Positions 1 to 7,854 of a DNA stretch of 64,000 nt are shown here, in pieces. The position numbers and the translations under genes are program-made. The notes below the pieces were generated by a model. The model did no database searches. It was not told the DNA's origin and saw only the letters and a program-made list of their open reading frames with translations. The DNA comes from a virus, in the IMG/VR virus record IMGVR_UViG_3300035181_001618, positions 62,001 to 126,000 of that record; one strand, written 5' to 3'. The number at the start of each line of letters is the position of its first letter. Within the stretch, counting starts at the first letter, position 1.

Positions 1-1
1 A

Positions 2-184
2 TACCCGCTTACCATCGGCTCTGGCAATCAGCTCATCCTTTGGAAGCAAAGTCTCTATCAGCCTATAGGCTTAACAACAACACCCTACATCCTGTCATTT
101 GACACATCCGTAATGCAAATGCCCATGTCAGGCAACTCAACGGTTGATGAAGGCTTGGGATGCTGGATGCGCATCGTCGACTAG
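2..184 (+). CDS. C-terminal end of a truncated gene, probably virion protein
   Basis: An open frame enters from the left edge and stops at TAG 182-184, giving about 60 visible residues that end in CWMRIVD. No domain is recognisable in so short a piece. It lies directly before a virion-type gene on the same strand, with a late-promoter-like element between them, so a structural role is a guess from position. The start lies outside the window. Confidence 0.5.
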   Translation, partial: YPLTIGSGNQLILWKQSLYQPIGLTTTPYILSFDTSVMQMPMSGNSTVDEGLGCWMRIVD

Positions 185-186
185 CA

Positions 187-192
187 TAAATA
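187..192 (+). promoter_or_regulatory. T4-type late promoter element (TAAATA)
   Basis: TAAATAGC lies 20 nt before the ATG at 213, with an AGAGGA Shine-Dalgarno between them. The core matches the T4 late promoter, which is read by a phage sigma factor with the sliding clamp. It drives a structural gene, as expected. Confidence 0.6.
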
Positions 193-212
193 GCAACTAG
201 AGGATCTCTTAC

Positions 213-1670
213 ATGGCAATCATCAACTCCCCATCCACTGGCCAAGGCGCCGAAGTTAGCAGCTCTGGCGAGCTGTCAGTAGCCCTGACCAACAACTCAA
301 AGACTCGCATCTTCAGCGAGAACGATGACGGTACGATCCTGGGCACCGCGACGCTGCGTAGCCCTGAGACCTCGAATGACTATCGGCTGCGCATCGGCGT
401 GGACACGATGCTGTTCACCGAGACGTTCAACGCAACCGCGCAAAATACGTCCAACTGGTCATACACCTTCAACACACTGACAGCGTCTTTGCCAGGCGCA
501 GGCACGTTGAACTTCGGCACGGTTCAAGGCACGACCTCATCGCACGGCGCATACATGAAGACGTTCCAGTACTTCCCGGTGGTTGGCACCGCGCCGTTGT
601 CGCTGGAATTTACCCAAGGGCTCTTCACCGCAACGCTCGTAGCCAATGAGAACGTCATGTTCGGCCTGGGTAACCCAACAGCTGCCACGACGGAACCGAC
701 AGACGGTGCTTGGATTCGGATTACTACCGTGGGCATGGTCGGTGAAGTAAGGTTTAACGGCACGACGACGACGACGTCAGTTATGCGCTCCCTCGCACAG
801 CTCACGGTCAGTACGATGTTCAAGACAACGATCGTTGTCTCAGAGCACAGCGTATACTTCTGGTTGGATGACGTGCTAATCGGCACGTTGAATGTTCCAG
901 CGGGCAACGGACAGCCCTTCATCGCTGGCTCGCTACCTGTATTCATGATGAAGTACAACACCGGTACGGTCTCAAACACGAACACGTGGCGTGTCTCGGA
1001 CCTAACGGTGTCGCTGATGGACCTGGACACCAACCTGCCGTATGCTCATCAGCAAGCTCTTGCAGGCCTAATGGCCTACCAAGGTCAGAACGGTACGACT
1101 GTCGGTTCAACGCAAGCCACCGGCACGATTACTACCGGCTCGTCAACGAACCCAACAACGGCTGCCGGCTCGAACACCGCCGCCGCTTCGACGGGCTTGG
1201 GAGGCGTCACGGTCATCACGGCTGCTGCGGGCGCGAACACCGACTACATCGCAACAAGCTACCAGGTGCCAGCAGCGACGATCAACATTACGGGTCGTAA
1301 CTTGATCATCACCGGCGTTCGCATCTCGTCAATCAACACGGGCGCTGCTGTTGTAACCACGCCGACTACTCTTCAGTGGGCGATCGGCTATGGCCATACC
1401 GCCGTGTCGATGCAAACCGCTGAGACTGGTTCATTCGCCACAGGTACAACGAAGACGCCCCGCCGCATCTTCCTCGGTTTCCAGTCGGTACCTATCGCTG
1501 CTGTTATCGGCGCTGTCTATGCGCCGGACCTCGTCATGGACTTTCAGTCCGCGCCGATCGTTGTCCACCCGGGTGAATTCATCAACACCCACTTCAAGCA
1601 GCTTGTGGGTACGGCTACCGCATCCCAGTCGATCACGTCTATCGTGACATTCACCGGCTACTGGGTCTAA
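213..1670 (+). CDS. Putative virion structural protein, 485 aa
   Basis: A long Thr/Ser/Ala/Gly-rich protein without signal peptide or membrane segments. The first 270 residues alternate short beta-like stretches, including a segment around TDGAWIRI that recalls concanavalin-like surface domains. A low-complexity Gly/Thr/Ser linker follows (about 285-330), and then a compact C-terminal beta domain ending FTGYWV. This fits a fibre or decoration protein. The start is supported by AGAGGA and the upstream late promoter element. The end overlaps the convergent oxygenase gene by four bases. The exact virion role cannot be told. Confidence 0.65.
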   Translation: MAIINSPSTGQGAEVSSSGELSVALTNNSKTRIFSENDDGTILGTATLRSPETSNDYRLRIGVDTMLFTETFNATAQNTSNWSYTFNTLTASLPGAGTLNFGTVQGTTSSHGAYMKTFQYFPVVGTAPLSLEFTQGLFTATLVANENVMFGLGNPTAATTEPTDGAWIRITTVGMVGEVRFNGTTTTTSVMRSLAQLTVSTMFKTTIVVSEHSVYFWLDDVLIGTLNVPAGNGQPFIAGSLPVFMMKYNTGTVSNTNTWRVSDLTVSLMDLDTNLPYAHQQALAGLMAYQGQNGTTVGSTQATGTITTGSSTNPTTAAGSNTAAASTGLGGVTVITAAAGANTDYIATSYQVPAATINITGRNLIITGVRISSINTGAAVVTTPTTLQWAIGYGHTAVSMQTAETGSFATGTTKTPRRIFLGFQSVPIAAVIGAVYAPDLVMDFQSAPIVVHPGEFINTHFKQLVGTATASQSITSIVTFTGYWV

Positions 1671-2473
1671 GCAAGCGAGCCGGCAAAGTCCGCCGGCACG
1701 TAGTGGAAAAAGGTTCCCAGTAGCCGGTGCATGTTTGCTGGGAGCTCGTTCCGCCAATGTGGGTCTCGGGTACCTGCATAGAACACAGCGTCGCCTACGT
1801 TGAGCTTGGCAGCATGCGGCACTCCGTTGACTTCGATGAAGAGCGGCCACTCCTTAGGGTCAGCGCTTGACGGGTCGACACCTAAGATGACGGACGCGTT
1901 GTAAACGCACTGCGGCCTGTCAGTGTGCCGCGGCAGCACGGTACCTGCCTCATATGCTGCTGTAAAGCTATAGCTGGTCTTGATGTCAGCGTCAAGCACG
2001 TAGAGTGCAAGCTTGAGCGTAGCCTCATGGACCAGTCGCATCAACGGCGAGTCATTGACCGATGTACGCTTGATGCCAGGCATGTCAGGCCAGCGCTCAT
2101 GGACTTCAGGTTGACGGTAGAAGTAGTCAGCTAGCTGAGCGCAGTAACCCGCAGGCACTATGCCTGGAACCTTGACATAGCCGTCAGCTTTAAGCTGGTC
2201 CTTGAGGTCCTCCCATCGCAGCTGTGGCACCTCGAGCAAACCCAGGACTGTTAGCCTGCGCATTAGCCGGTCATTATCGAGCCTATAGCCGGTCATCGAC
2301 AAGATCAAGCGCTCATCCACCTCGCGCGGTAGCCATGCCTGCAGGTAGTGCTCGTATACCCACATGAGCGGAAAGCGCATTGTCTTGAGCAGCTCGTCAT
2401 AGTCAACACGGTGCAGGCGCTCGCACGGGATAGGCTCGAGAATTGAACGTTGGATGATGTAGGTCTTAAGCAT
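1667..2473 (-). CDS. 2-oxoglutarate/Fe(II)-dependent oxygenase, 268 aa
   Basis: The C-terminal half carries the double-stranded beta-helix iron site: LPRHTD gives His183 and Asp185, DPHW gives a distal His239, and Arg241 or Arg250 could bind 2-oxoglutarate. The first 90 residues match nothing I know. Phage enzymes of this class hydroxylate proteins or nucleic acids; the substrate here is unknown. The gene is divergent from the 2517 gene. It starts five bases after a TAAATA element and has no Shine-Dalgarno. Three further oxygenases of this superfamily are encoded in the window. Confidence 0.75.
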   Translation of the reverse strand: MLKTYIIQRSILEPIPCERLHRVDYDELLKTMRFPLMWVYEHYLQAWLPREVDERLILSMTGYRLDNDRLMRRLTVLGLLEVPQLRWEDLKDQLKADGYVKVPGIVPAGYCAQLADYFYRQPEVHERWPDMPGIKRTSVNDSPLMRLVHEATLKLALYVLDADIKTSYSFTAAYEAGTVLPRHTDRPQCVYNASVILGVDPSSADPKEWPLFIEVNGVPHAAKLNVGDAVFYAGTRDPHWRNELPANMHRLLGTFFHYVPADFAGSLA

Positions 2474-2478
2474 GGAAG

Positions 2479-2484
2479 TATTTA
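2479..2484 (-). promoter_or_regulatory. Late promoter element abutting the start codon
   Basis: On the minus strand TAAATA is followed by only CTTCC and then ATG (2473). With T4 spacing transcription would begin at the ATG itself, giving a leaderless message. Confidence 0.5.
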
Positions 2485-2516
2485 CAAAGCGGCTAATGCC
2501 GAATACAATCCAAGGT

Positions 2517-2855
2517 ATGAAGCGAAAGAAGCATCAGTTAACAAGCAAGCAACAGGCGCTGCATGACTCCAATGAACAGATGCTGGCTAAGTGGGCGAGC
2601 GTACCTAAGTTTGCGCGCACGCCGGCTCCAGTCAAAGTCGCGCCGGTCAAGGCTCCTGAGACTGTCATCCGGCAAACCCCGAAGCCCCAGAGCCTTGTCA
2701 CGCCTGGCGGAAGTACGGCGCTGAAGCCTGTGCCGGTCTACACCGGCAACAAGATGCTTGGCATTGCAACCATGCACAAGTCAAATGAAAGCCCCCCTAC
2801 GTCGGTCGCCAACCTATGCACCCTTGCTCACGCGAGCTTTGGGCTAGGCTCGTGA
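2517..2855 (+). CDS. Conserved T4-type phage protein of unknown function, 112 aa
   Basis: Starts MKRKKHQLTSKQQAL after an AAGG Shine-Dalgarno, with a basic, Pro/Lys-rich middle. The segment VTPGGST, then PVYTG and IATMHKSN, resembles a small basic protein I recall from T4-type phages. In those relatives MHKSN is followed by a short acidic tail. Here the tail after residue 92 (ESPPTSVAN...) looks unrelated, so the 3' end may be frameshifted or replaced. The frame is also open back to 2472 but lacks a Shine-Dalgarno there. The stop overlaps the next start as GTGA. Function unknown. Confidence 0.65.
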   Translation: MKRKKHQLTSKQQALHDSNEQMLAKWASVPKFARTPAPVKVAPVKAPETVIRQTPKPQSLVTPGGSTALKPVPVYTGNKMLGIATMHKSNESPPTSVANLCTLAHASFGLGS

Positions 2856-2986
2856 CCAAGCGAGAGCCCAACGAGTATGTCATCGTGCATCACGTCACTG
2901 ACCTGCCCAACCACTTGCAGCTCGAAGTTGAGCGCAGGTCAACAACGCTCGGCATCTGGTTCGAGCGCATCATAATAACATCATGA
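2852..2986 (+). CDS. Small protein, 44 aa, GTG start
   Basis: GTG at 2852 overlaps the previous stop (GTGA) and its TGA overlaps the next ATG (ATGA), so it sits exactly in a translationally coupled chain. The product begins MTKREPNEYVIVHHV and ends ERIIITS. It has mixed charge, no membrane segment and no recognised family. The call rests on the two four-base overlaps rather than on homology. Confidence 0.55.
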   Translation: MTKREPNEYVIVHHVTDLPNHLQLEVERRSTTLGIWFERIIITS

Positions 2987-3558
2987 CACAGACACTCTTC
3001 TTCACGTCCGACACCCACTTCGGACACGCCAACGTCATCAAGTACTCGAAGCGCCCTTTCGGTAACGTCAACGAGATGAACGAAGCGTTGATCGAAAAAT
3101 GGAATGCTCGGGTCAAGCCGAATGACATCGTTTGGCATCTGGGCGACTTTGCCTTCCTCCCAGCTGTCAAGGCTGAGAACATCCTGTGCCGGCTCAACGG
3201 CAAGAAGCGCTTGATCCTCGGCAACCACGACTCGGTCATCGAGGATAACAAGCAGCTGCACGCTTACTTCGAGCTGATCGAGAAGAAGCGCGTGATCAAC
3301 ATTCCTGACCAGGGCGTGGGCAAGTACAACCGTCAGCAGATCACGCTCAACCACACGCCTGAGCTGACCTGGGAGTCCGGCCACCACGGAGCCTGGATGC
3401 TGCACGGCCACTGTCATGGCACGACCATTCACCCCTGGGGCGGCAAGATCCAGGACATCGGCGTGGACGCGCCAGGCATGAACTATGCGCCCATCTCCTA
3501 TGAGGAGCTCAAGGCTCTAATGGCGCCCCGGGCTTTCTCAAAGCACCACGGGGACTGA
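2983..3558 (+). CDS. Calcineurin-like metallophosphoesterase, 191 aa
   Basis: The metal-binding motifs occur in order: FTSDTHFGH near residue 8, HLGDF near 52, LGNHDS near 78, a middle His at LNHTP and HGHCHG near 142. This is the compact bacterial/phage type that spans almost the whole protein, with no extra domains. Members hydrolyse phosphomonoesters or phosphodiesters, often in nucleic acids or cyclic nucleotides. It lies just before the CCA-adding enzyme, Thg1 and 2H phosphoesterase genes, so RNA-end processing is plausible but unproven. The start overlaps the preceding small gene as ATGA. Confidence 0.85.
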   Translation: MTQTLFFTSDTHFGHANVIKYSKRPFGNVNEMNEALIEKWNARVKPNDIVWHLGDFAFLPAVKAENILCRLNGKKRLILGNHDSVIEDNKQLHAYFELIEKKRVINIPDQGVGKYNRQQITLNHTPELTWESGHHGAWMLHGHCHGTTIHPWGGKIQDIGVDAPGMNYAPISYEELKALMAPRAFSKHHGD

Positions 3559-3606
3559 GATGACAGGCGTGAGCCCGTCTCGGGGGCGCCTCCGTTACAG
3601 AAGTGA

Positions 3607-3635
3607 TTTACACCAGCGCCTTCCTGGTGTACAAT
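3607..3635 (+). promoter_or_regulatory. Sigma70-type early promoter with inverted repeat
   Basis: TTTACA (3607-3612), a 17-base spacer and TACAAT (3630-3635) match a host housekeeping promoter. GGAGG at 3651 precedes the CCA enzyme ATG by five bases. Perfect 8-base arms TACACCAG / CTGGTGTA (3609-3616, 3624-3631) lie inside the promoter and could be an operator. Confidence 0.75.
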
Positions 3636-3660
3636 CCGTACAATACTAACGGAGGCTGAC

Positions 3661-4716
3661 ATGGAAGTTTACGCTGTGGGCGGCTCAGTCCGTGACGAGC
3701 TGCTGGGCTTGACACCTTCGGACCATGACTACGTGGTCACCGGCGCCACCGAGGCCGAGATGTTGAAGCTCGGCTTTGAGAAGGTCGGCGCCGACTTTCC
3801 GGTGTTCTTGCACCCACAGAACGGCGACCAATGGGCGCTGGCTCGAATCGAACGCAAGGTGGCTGTTGGCTATCACGGCTTCGAGGTTGACGCCGCGCCC
3901 ACCGTCACGATTGAGGATGACCTGGCCCGCCGTGACTTGACCATCAACTCGATGGCCAAGCACACGAAGACAGGGGAGCTGGTTGACCCTTACAGTGGCA
4001 GGCGTGACCTACAAGTCAAGGTGTTGAGGCACACGAGCAAAGCCTTTTGCGAGGATCCGCTCCGTGTCCTGCGGCTGGCCCGCTTCGCTGGCAAGTTTCC
4101 GGACTTTGACATCGCCGTCGAAACTATCGAGCTGTGCGAGGACATGATCAAGCACGGCCAGCTGAACGAGCTGTCCCAAGAGCGGATCTGGGCTGAGCTG
4201 GTCAAAGCCTTGGAGACGCCGGACCCGATGCGTTTCTTCAGGGTGCTCTATGTCATGAAGGCCTTCGGCCGTGTCAAAGGCCTTGCTGCTTTACGCACGA
4301 TGGACGCCGACTTCACCCAAGCTTTGCTCAACAAGACTCGAGAGCCTGACTTAGTGCTGGCTTGGCTGATCAAGCATGGTGGTGCCGTCAACCGTATCAC
4401 CGAGGCCGCTGCACGCGGCCTGCCTGGCGGGACCGTCAAGGCCTTTGACGTGATCACTCGCAAATGGGATCGCTCAAATCCTGTCAGCCTGCTCGATGAC
4501 ATGCAGCAAACCGGAGCCACCCGTGGCCTGTGGGCGCAAGTGCGTCGAGCCATGGTGTTCACAGATCCTGTTGAGCTCGAGCTCCTGGAGCAAGGCGTTA
4601 AGGCAGTCAACGGCGTGCTGGCCGAGCCGTTCCTGGGCCTGCCTGGCAAGGAGATCGGCCTGGCTCTCAAGCATGCTCGCATCGAAGCCTTGACCAAGGT
4701 CTATCATCATGGCTGA
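3661..4716 (+). CDS. cca: CCA-adding tRNA nucleotidyltransferase, 351 aa
   Basis: The N terminus has the class II signature: GGSVRDELLG at residues 7-16, the metal-binding DHDYVV, RRDLTINSMA near 110 and EDPLRVLRLARF near 151. The enzyme adds or repairs the 3' CCA of tRNA from CTP and ATP without a template. At 351 aa it is shorter than E. coli Cca (about 410) and shows no C-terminal HD phosphohydrolase domain. It has its own sigma70-type promoter and strong GGAGG site. It heads the chain that includes Thg1, suggesting phage care of tRNA ends during infection. No tRNA gene is visible in the window. Confidence 0.92.
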   Translation: MEVYAVGGSVRDELLGLTPSDHDYVVTGATEAEMLKLGFEKVGADFPVFLHPQNGDQWALARIERKVAVGYHGFEVDAAPTVTIEDDLARRDLTINSMAKHTKTGELVDPYSGRRDLQVKVLRHTSKAFCEDPLRVLRLARFAGKFPDFDIAVETIELCEDMIKHGQLNELSQERIWAELVKALETPDPMRFFRVLYVMKAFGRVKGLAALRTMDADFTQALLNKTREPDLVLAWLIKHGGAVNRITEAAARGLPGGTVKAFDVITRKWDRSNPVSLLDDMQQTGATRGLWAQVRRAMVFTDPVELELLEQGVKAVNGVLAEPFLGLPGKEIGLALKHARIEALTKVYHHG

Positions 4717-4882
4717 TGAGAAGGACGAGAACACCCTCGTCATCCCGATTCAAAGGCCGCGTGACCCGATCGCGCGTGACCTGCTAACGCCCAAGTACCG
4801 GCAGCGCATCCAACGGCAGCGCAAGGGTAAGGGCTCATTCGAACGCAAGAAGGCAATTCCAGATGACGACTCTCTCACCTGA
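4709..4882 (+). CDS. Conserved small basic T4-type phage protein, 57 aa
   Basis: ATG at 4709 lies inside the end of the CCA gene in another frame. The protein has the pattern RPRDPIARDLLTPKYRQR followed by a Lys/Arg-rich tail. This resembles a small family common in T4-type phages (DPxAKxLxTPKFRQR), of unknown function. It is strongly basic in the middle with an acidic end (PDDDSLT), so nucleic-acid binding is possible. Confidence 0.75.
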   Translation: MADEKDENTLVIPIQRPRDPIARDLLTPKYRQRIQRQRKGKGSFERKKAIPDDDSLT

Positions 4883-4924
4883 CTAGCTCAAGACCATCTT
4901 GAGCAGACCGGCTACTCAGAGGAG

Positions 4925-5242
4925 GTGCTTAAGCTAGCGCCTGATACCCAGCTCTCGAAGCTCAAAGCCGACGGTATGCTGGACAGCCTCGATGCGGTTG
5001 AGCTGGTCATGGCTGTCGAAGACGAGTTTCGTATCGAGCTCAGCGACGATGACATCGAGAATGTGAAGACCGTCGGCGACTACGTCAAGCTGATCAACGA
5101 GGCAATGGGTACGCTGCGGGAGCGGGGGTGCCGTACAACCAAGAGCACGGTCACTTTTACGACCGAGCTCACCTATCGGCAACACGAAAAGCTGCAAGCT
5201 AAAGGTGGTGAAGCATGGCTCAAGAAGACACTCAACAAGTGA
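4925..5242 (+). CDS. Acyl carrier protein, likely frameshifted at its start
   Basis: [18 protein letters not shown] holds the canonical phosphopantetheine attachment Ser (DSL) and helix II of ACP, followed by helices III and IV ([16 protein letters not shown]). From GTG 4925 helix I is missing. It is encoded upstream as [15 protein letters not shown], in frame but after a TGA. An ATG at 4863 with an AAGAAGG site would give MTTLSPD and then that helix if one base were restored near 4883. The C-terminal 40 residues (TVTFTTEL..., KGGEAWLKK) are not part of ACP and may be a fused DNA-binding-like tail. Possible partners are the desaturases at 47930 and 49604. Confidence 0.8.
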   Translation: MLKLAPDTQLSKLKADGMLDSLDAVELVMAVEDEFRIELSDDDIENVKTVGDYVKLINEAMGTLRERGCRTTKSTVTFTTELTYRQHEKLQAKGGEAWLKKTLNK

Positions 5243-5727
5243 GCTCGGATTCCTGGTGCGACTTCGGCATCGAGCAGGGCAGCGGCGTCCCGAAGGGTGA
5301 CAAGTTCAAGGAGCAGCTGCGCATGCTCCAAGCCAAGCATCATCCGATCAAGCAGGCTCCTCGGTTCACCCGTGTCGTAGGTCGCTACAACCTCCTCCGC
5401 AACGAGGACTCTGCAGCCTTAGCTGTCTCATTTGACGCGGGCGCTGGCCTCATGGCCATCTCTGTCACGGTCACCCCGGACAGCGAGGACGACTACGGCG
5501 GCTCTGACCCATTCGAAGCGATGAAGGTCATCGAGCGCGTAGGGAAGAGCTACTTCATCGACACTGGCGCGAAGAGCGTCAGAAGAAGGTTGACACCTTC
5601 TGGCGCAACGAAGTTAAGCTCCGGCAAGCTTACTACAAAGAACGTGCGGTCAAAGCTCAAGCTGCGGCCGCTCGTGCTTCGCTCGGCGCACCGTGCCTAC
5701 AACGACTACTTGGACTCTCTCGAATGA
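5215..5727 (+). CDS. Unknown protein, 170 aa, with compensated frameshifts
   Basis: No family recognised. The N-terminal two thirds look globular ([31 protein letters not shown]). Between about 5570 and 5684 the annotated frame reads as an unnatural Arg/Lys/Ser/Leu string. A neighbouring frame there reads [20 protein letters not shown] and [19 protein letters not shown], a typical charged helix. The original frame resumes with [10 protein letters not shown] and overlaps the Thg1 ATG as ATGA. This suggests one base lost near 5570 and one gained near 5684, or two sequencing errors. Confidence 0.6.
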   Translation: MAQEDTQQVSSDSWCDFGIEQGSGVPKGDKFKEQLRMLQAKHHPIKQAPRFTRVVGRYNLLRNEDSAALAVSFDAGAGLMAISVTVTPDSEDDYGGSDPFEAMKVIERVGKSYFIDTGAKSVRRRLTPSGATKLSSGKLTTKNVRSKLKLRPLVLRSAHRAYNDYLDSLE

Positions 5728-6551
5728 AAACAGACGCACTCGGTGACCGGGTCAAAGCCTACGAGGGCTTGGCTAATGAGCGCTCCTTCTTTCGTCCGGG
5801 AGTCTCGCTTGTCCAAGACTGGGAGTGGGTTGTCGCGCGCGTTGACGGCCGTACATTCAGCACCTTCACAAAGGGCATGCAGAAGCCCGTCGACTCCTGG
5901 ATCCTCGAAGCCATGATTCAGGCTACGGCCGGTACCTTCACAAAGATGCGGCCGCGCTTGGCCTATGTGCAGTCTGATGAAGCCACCTTCTGCTGGCATC
6001 GTGACAAGCTCGAGTTCAACATGCGTGAGCAGAAGAACGTGAGCCTGCTGTCGGCGACCTTCACTGGCCGATTCCTCGATACCCTGATGCGGACTGACCC
6101 GACTCGCTACTTGGAGCTCAACGAGCCGCCGGCCTTTGACTGCCGCATGTGGGAGGTGCCCACGGAGCTGGACGTGTTGGACGCTTTTACCTGGCGTGAG
6201 AAGGACGCGGTCAAGAACGCTGTGAGCACCGCAGCCCGTGTCGTTGCGCCTGAGCGTGAGCTGCATGGCATCAGCATGCAAGACCGTCGTGAGCTGCTCA
6301 AGGAGCGAGGCTTCGACTGGGAGAGCCTGCCACCTACCTACACTAACGGCGCCTACCTGCGGCATGTCTCCTTCCTCAAGCCGCTGGACGAGGAGGTTCG
6401 ACAGCGCATCCCTTTGGCCAAGCGTCCGGCCGCCGGCGAGCCTGTGACCAGGCATGAGGTCCGCGTTGATACTCAATGGCTCAGCATCCACCAGCTAGAC
6501 AACGTGGCCGAGTTCTTCAACGGTGGTGAGCCGAAATTGAGGCCACTCTAA
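5724..6551 (+). CDS. Thg1-like 3'-5' RNA polymerase / tRNA guanylyltransferase, 275 aa
   Basis: Thg1 hallmarks are present: ARVDGRTFSTFTKGM around residue 38 with the first metal Asp, and VQSDEATFCW around 83 with the second acidic pair. Thg1 adds G to the 5' end of tRNA-His; Thg1-like proteins also repair truncated tRNA 5' ends by templated 3'-5' addition. Together with the CCA enzyme it would cover both tRNA ends. The start overlaps the previous stop (ATGA). The size matches the family. True tRNA-His specificity cannot be told from sequence. Confidence 0.85.
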   Translation: MKTDALGDRVKAYEGLANERSFFRPGVSLVQDWEWVVARVDGRTFSTFTKGMQKPVDSWILEAMIQATAGTFTKMRPRLAYVQSDEATFCWHRDKLEFNMREQKNVSLLSATFTGRFLDTLMRTDPTRYLELNEPPAFDCRMWEVPTELDVLDAFTWREKDAVKNAVSTAARVVAPERELHGISMQDRRELLKERGFDWESLPPTYTNGAYLRHVSFLKPLDEEVRQRIPLAKRPAAGEPVTRHEVRVDTQWLSIHQLDNVAEFFNGGEPKLRPL

Positions 6552-6554
6552 GTG

Positions 6555-6601
6555 TTTACAACTTGCTCGATAGGGTGTACTATTATACCTATCGGCAAGT
6601 T
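6555..6601 (+). promoter_or_regulatory. Sigma70-type promoter with long inverted repeat
   Basis: TTTACA (6555-6560), a 17-base spacer and TACTAT (6578-6583). An inverted repeat with arms AACTTGCTCGATAGG and CCTATCGGCAAGTT (6560-6574, 6588-6601; one unpaired T) surrounds the -10 element. It shares TTTACA and GTGTAC(A/T)AT with the promoter at 3607. The repeat may be an operator or an RNA hairpin at the transcript start. Confidence 0.75.
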
Positions 6602-6609
6602 GAATACTT

Positions 6610-7335
6610 ATGAACATGAAAGTTACCGGCAACCTCGTCTTCGAGCCTGACCGCGGCGCGGACTTCCGCAAGACCGGCAAGCTCAAGACCTTGATCCTGG
6701 ACCTCCCAGGGAAGAAGCACCGTGAGCTGGCTCGCTACTATGCCAAGCTCATAGAGCTTGAGCATGGCCCATGGTGCAACCTGCTTGAGCCAATGTTCGG
6801 CACCCACATCACGGTGGTCCGCGGCAACGGTGACCGCTTTGACGAAGAGCGGTGCAAGCAGGTTGTCAACAGCCAAATCACGGTCGAGCTCGACCCAACT
6901 ACCCTGCAACGCACACCATGGTCCGGCAAGAATCCCGCCTTCTGGTACATGAAGGTGGTGTCGCCTGAGCTGACTAACTTACGCAAGCTGCTGCAAGTCA
7001 AGCCGATCTTCAGCTATGACGCTCACTTGACCGTGGCACGCGAAAGCCTGGACTTCTACATGCACACCGAACCGCCTCGCTACCCTGTAGCTGTGGCGCT
7101 CGCTGCGGCTGAGCTCATCCCAGGCGTTGTGCGCAGTCGCAAGAAGGGCGAGGCTCGGCAAAGCGGCAATGAAGCCTTGAAGGATGAGCTCCTTCGCTTT
7201 GCACAACGCGCTCATCGTGACCCATTCTGCAACGGTGAAGCCTTGCAAGCGCTTGTGTATGAGCACGTCAAAGTTCCCACCGCCGACTGGCAGCGCGAGC
7301 TGCTCAACCTGTTCTGTTCAGTTAGGACATCATGA
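6610..7335 (+). CDS. 2H phosphoesterase (LigT/CPDase-like), 241 aa
   Basis: Two HxT motifs, THITVVRG near residue 60 and AHLTVARE near 137, define the 2H phosphoesterase superfamily. Members open 2',3'-cyclic phosphates, 2'-5' linkages or ADP-ribose 1'',2''-cyclic phosphate. The N-terminal 40 residues and C-terminal tail are specific to this protein. It overlaps by four bases the macrodomain gene. In the eukaryotic tRNA splicing pathway a cyclic phosphodiesterase makes ADP-ribose 1''-phosphate, which a macrodomain phosphatase then uses. It has its own promoter just upstream. Confidence 0.75.
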   Translation: MNMKVTGNLVFEPDRGADFRKTGKLKTLILDLPGKKHRELARYYAKLIELEHGPWCNLLEPMFGTHITVVRGNGDRFDEERCKQVVNSQITVELDPTTLQRTPWSGKNPAFWYMKVVSPELTNLRKLLQVKPIFSYDAHLTVARESLDFYMHTEPPRYPVAVALAAAELIPGVVRSRKKGEARQSGNEALKDELLRFAQRAHRDPFCNGEALQALVYEHVKVPTADWQRELLNLFCSVRTS

Positions 7336-7844
7336 AAAAATTCTTCACCGTCGAGGATGACCTGCTATCCGCACCTCGCGGCTTCATCATCCACGGCTGC
7401 AATGACAAGGGTGTCATGGGGTCAGGCGTCGCCGCCGGCGTGCGTAACCGCTACCCTGGCGCCTACGCCGTCTACAAGCAAACCGAGCAGCTGCTCGGTT
7501 TGAAGATCGGCACCTGCTCGTTCTATCAGCACAACCCAGAGCTGTTCATCGTCAACGCCGTCACCCAAACGCTGGGCGGCCCGAACCCGCTCGACATGCA
7601 GGGCTTGGCTGAATGCTTCAGCAAGACGCTGTATATGATGAGCATGCACGAGTACTGCAGCGGCATCTCCGCAGGCAGCCTGCCGCTGCTGTTCCCAATG
7701 ATCGGCGCCGGGCGGGCGGGCGGGGACTGGAATGAGATCAGCGATGTCATCGTCAAGGTCACTAGCTCCACCAGCTTGGCTTTGGCGGTCAACCGCCAGC
7801 TGATTCTGTACACGGTCAAGGCAGAGCCTGCCGACTGCCGTTAA
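7332..7844 (+). CDS. Macrodomain protein (Poa1-like), 170 aa
   Basis: The ADP-ribose-binding loop IIHGCNDKGVMGSGVA at residues 19-34 and the second loop PMIGAGRAGGDWNEI near 120 are typical of macrodomains of the Poa1/ALC1-like group that hydrolyse ADP-ribose 1''-phosphate or remove ADP-ribose. The whole protein is a single domain. It overlaps the 2H phosphoesterase gene by four bases, so the two are probably made together. An alternative role is countering host ADP-ribosylation defences or trimming the phage's own ADP-ribosylation. Confidence 0.85.
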   Translation: MKKFFTVEDDLLSAPRGFIIHGCNDKGVMGSGVAAGVRNRYPGAYAVYKQTEQLLGLKIGTCSFYQHNPELFIVNAVTQTLGGPNPLDMQGLAECFSKTLYMMSMHEYCSGISAGSLPLLFPMIGAGRAGGDWNEISDVIVKVTSSTSLALAVNRQLILYTVKAEPADCR

Positions 7845-7854
7845 AGGAGGTCAC

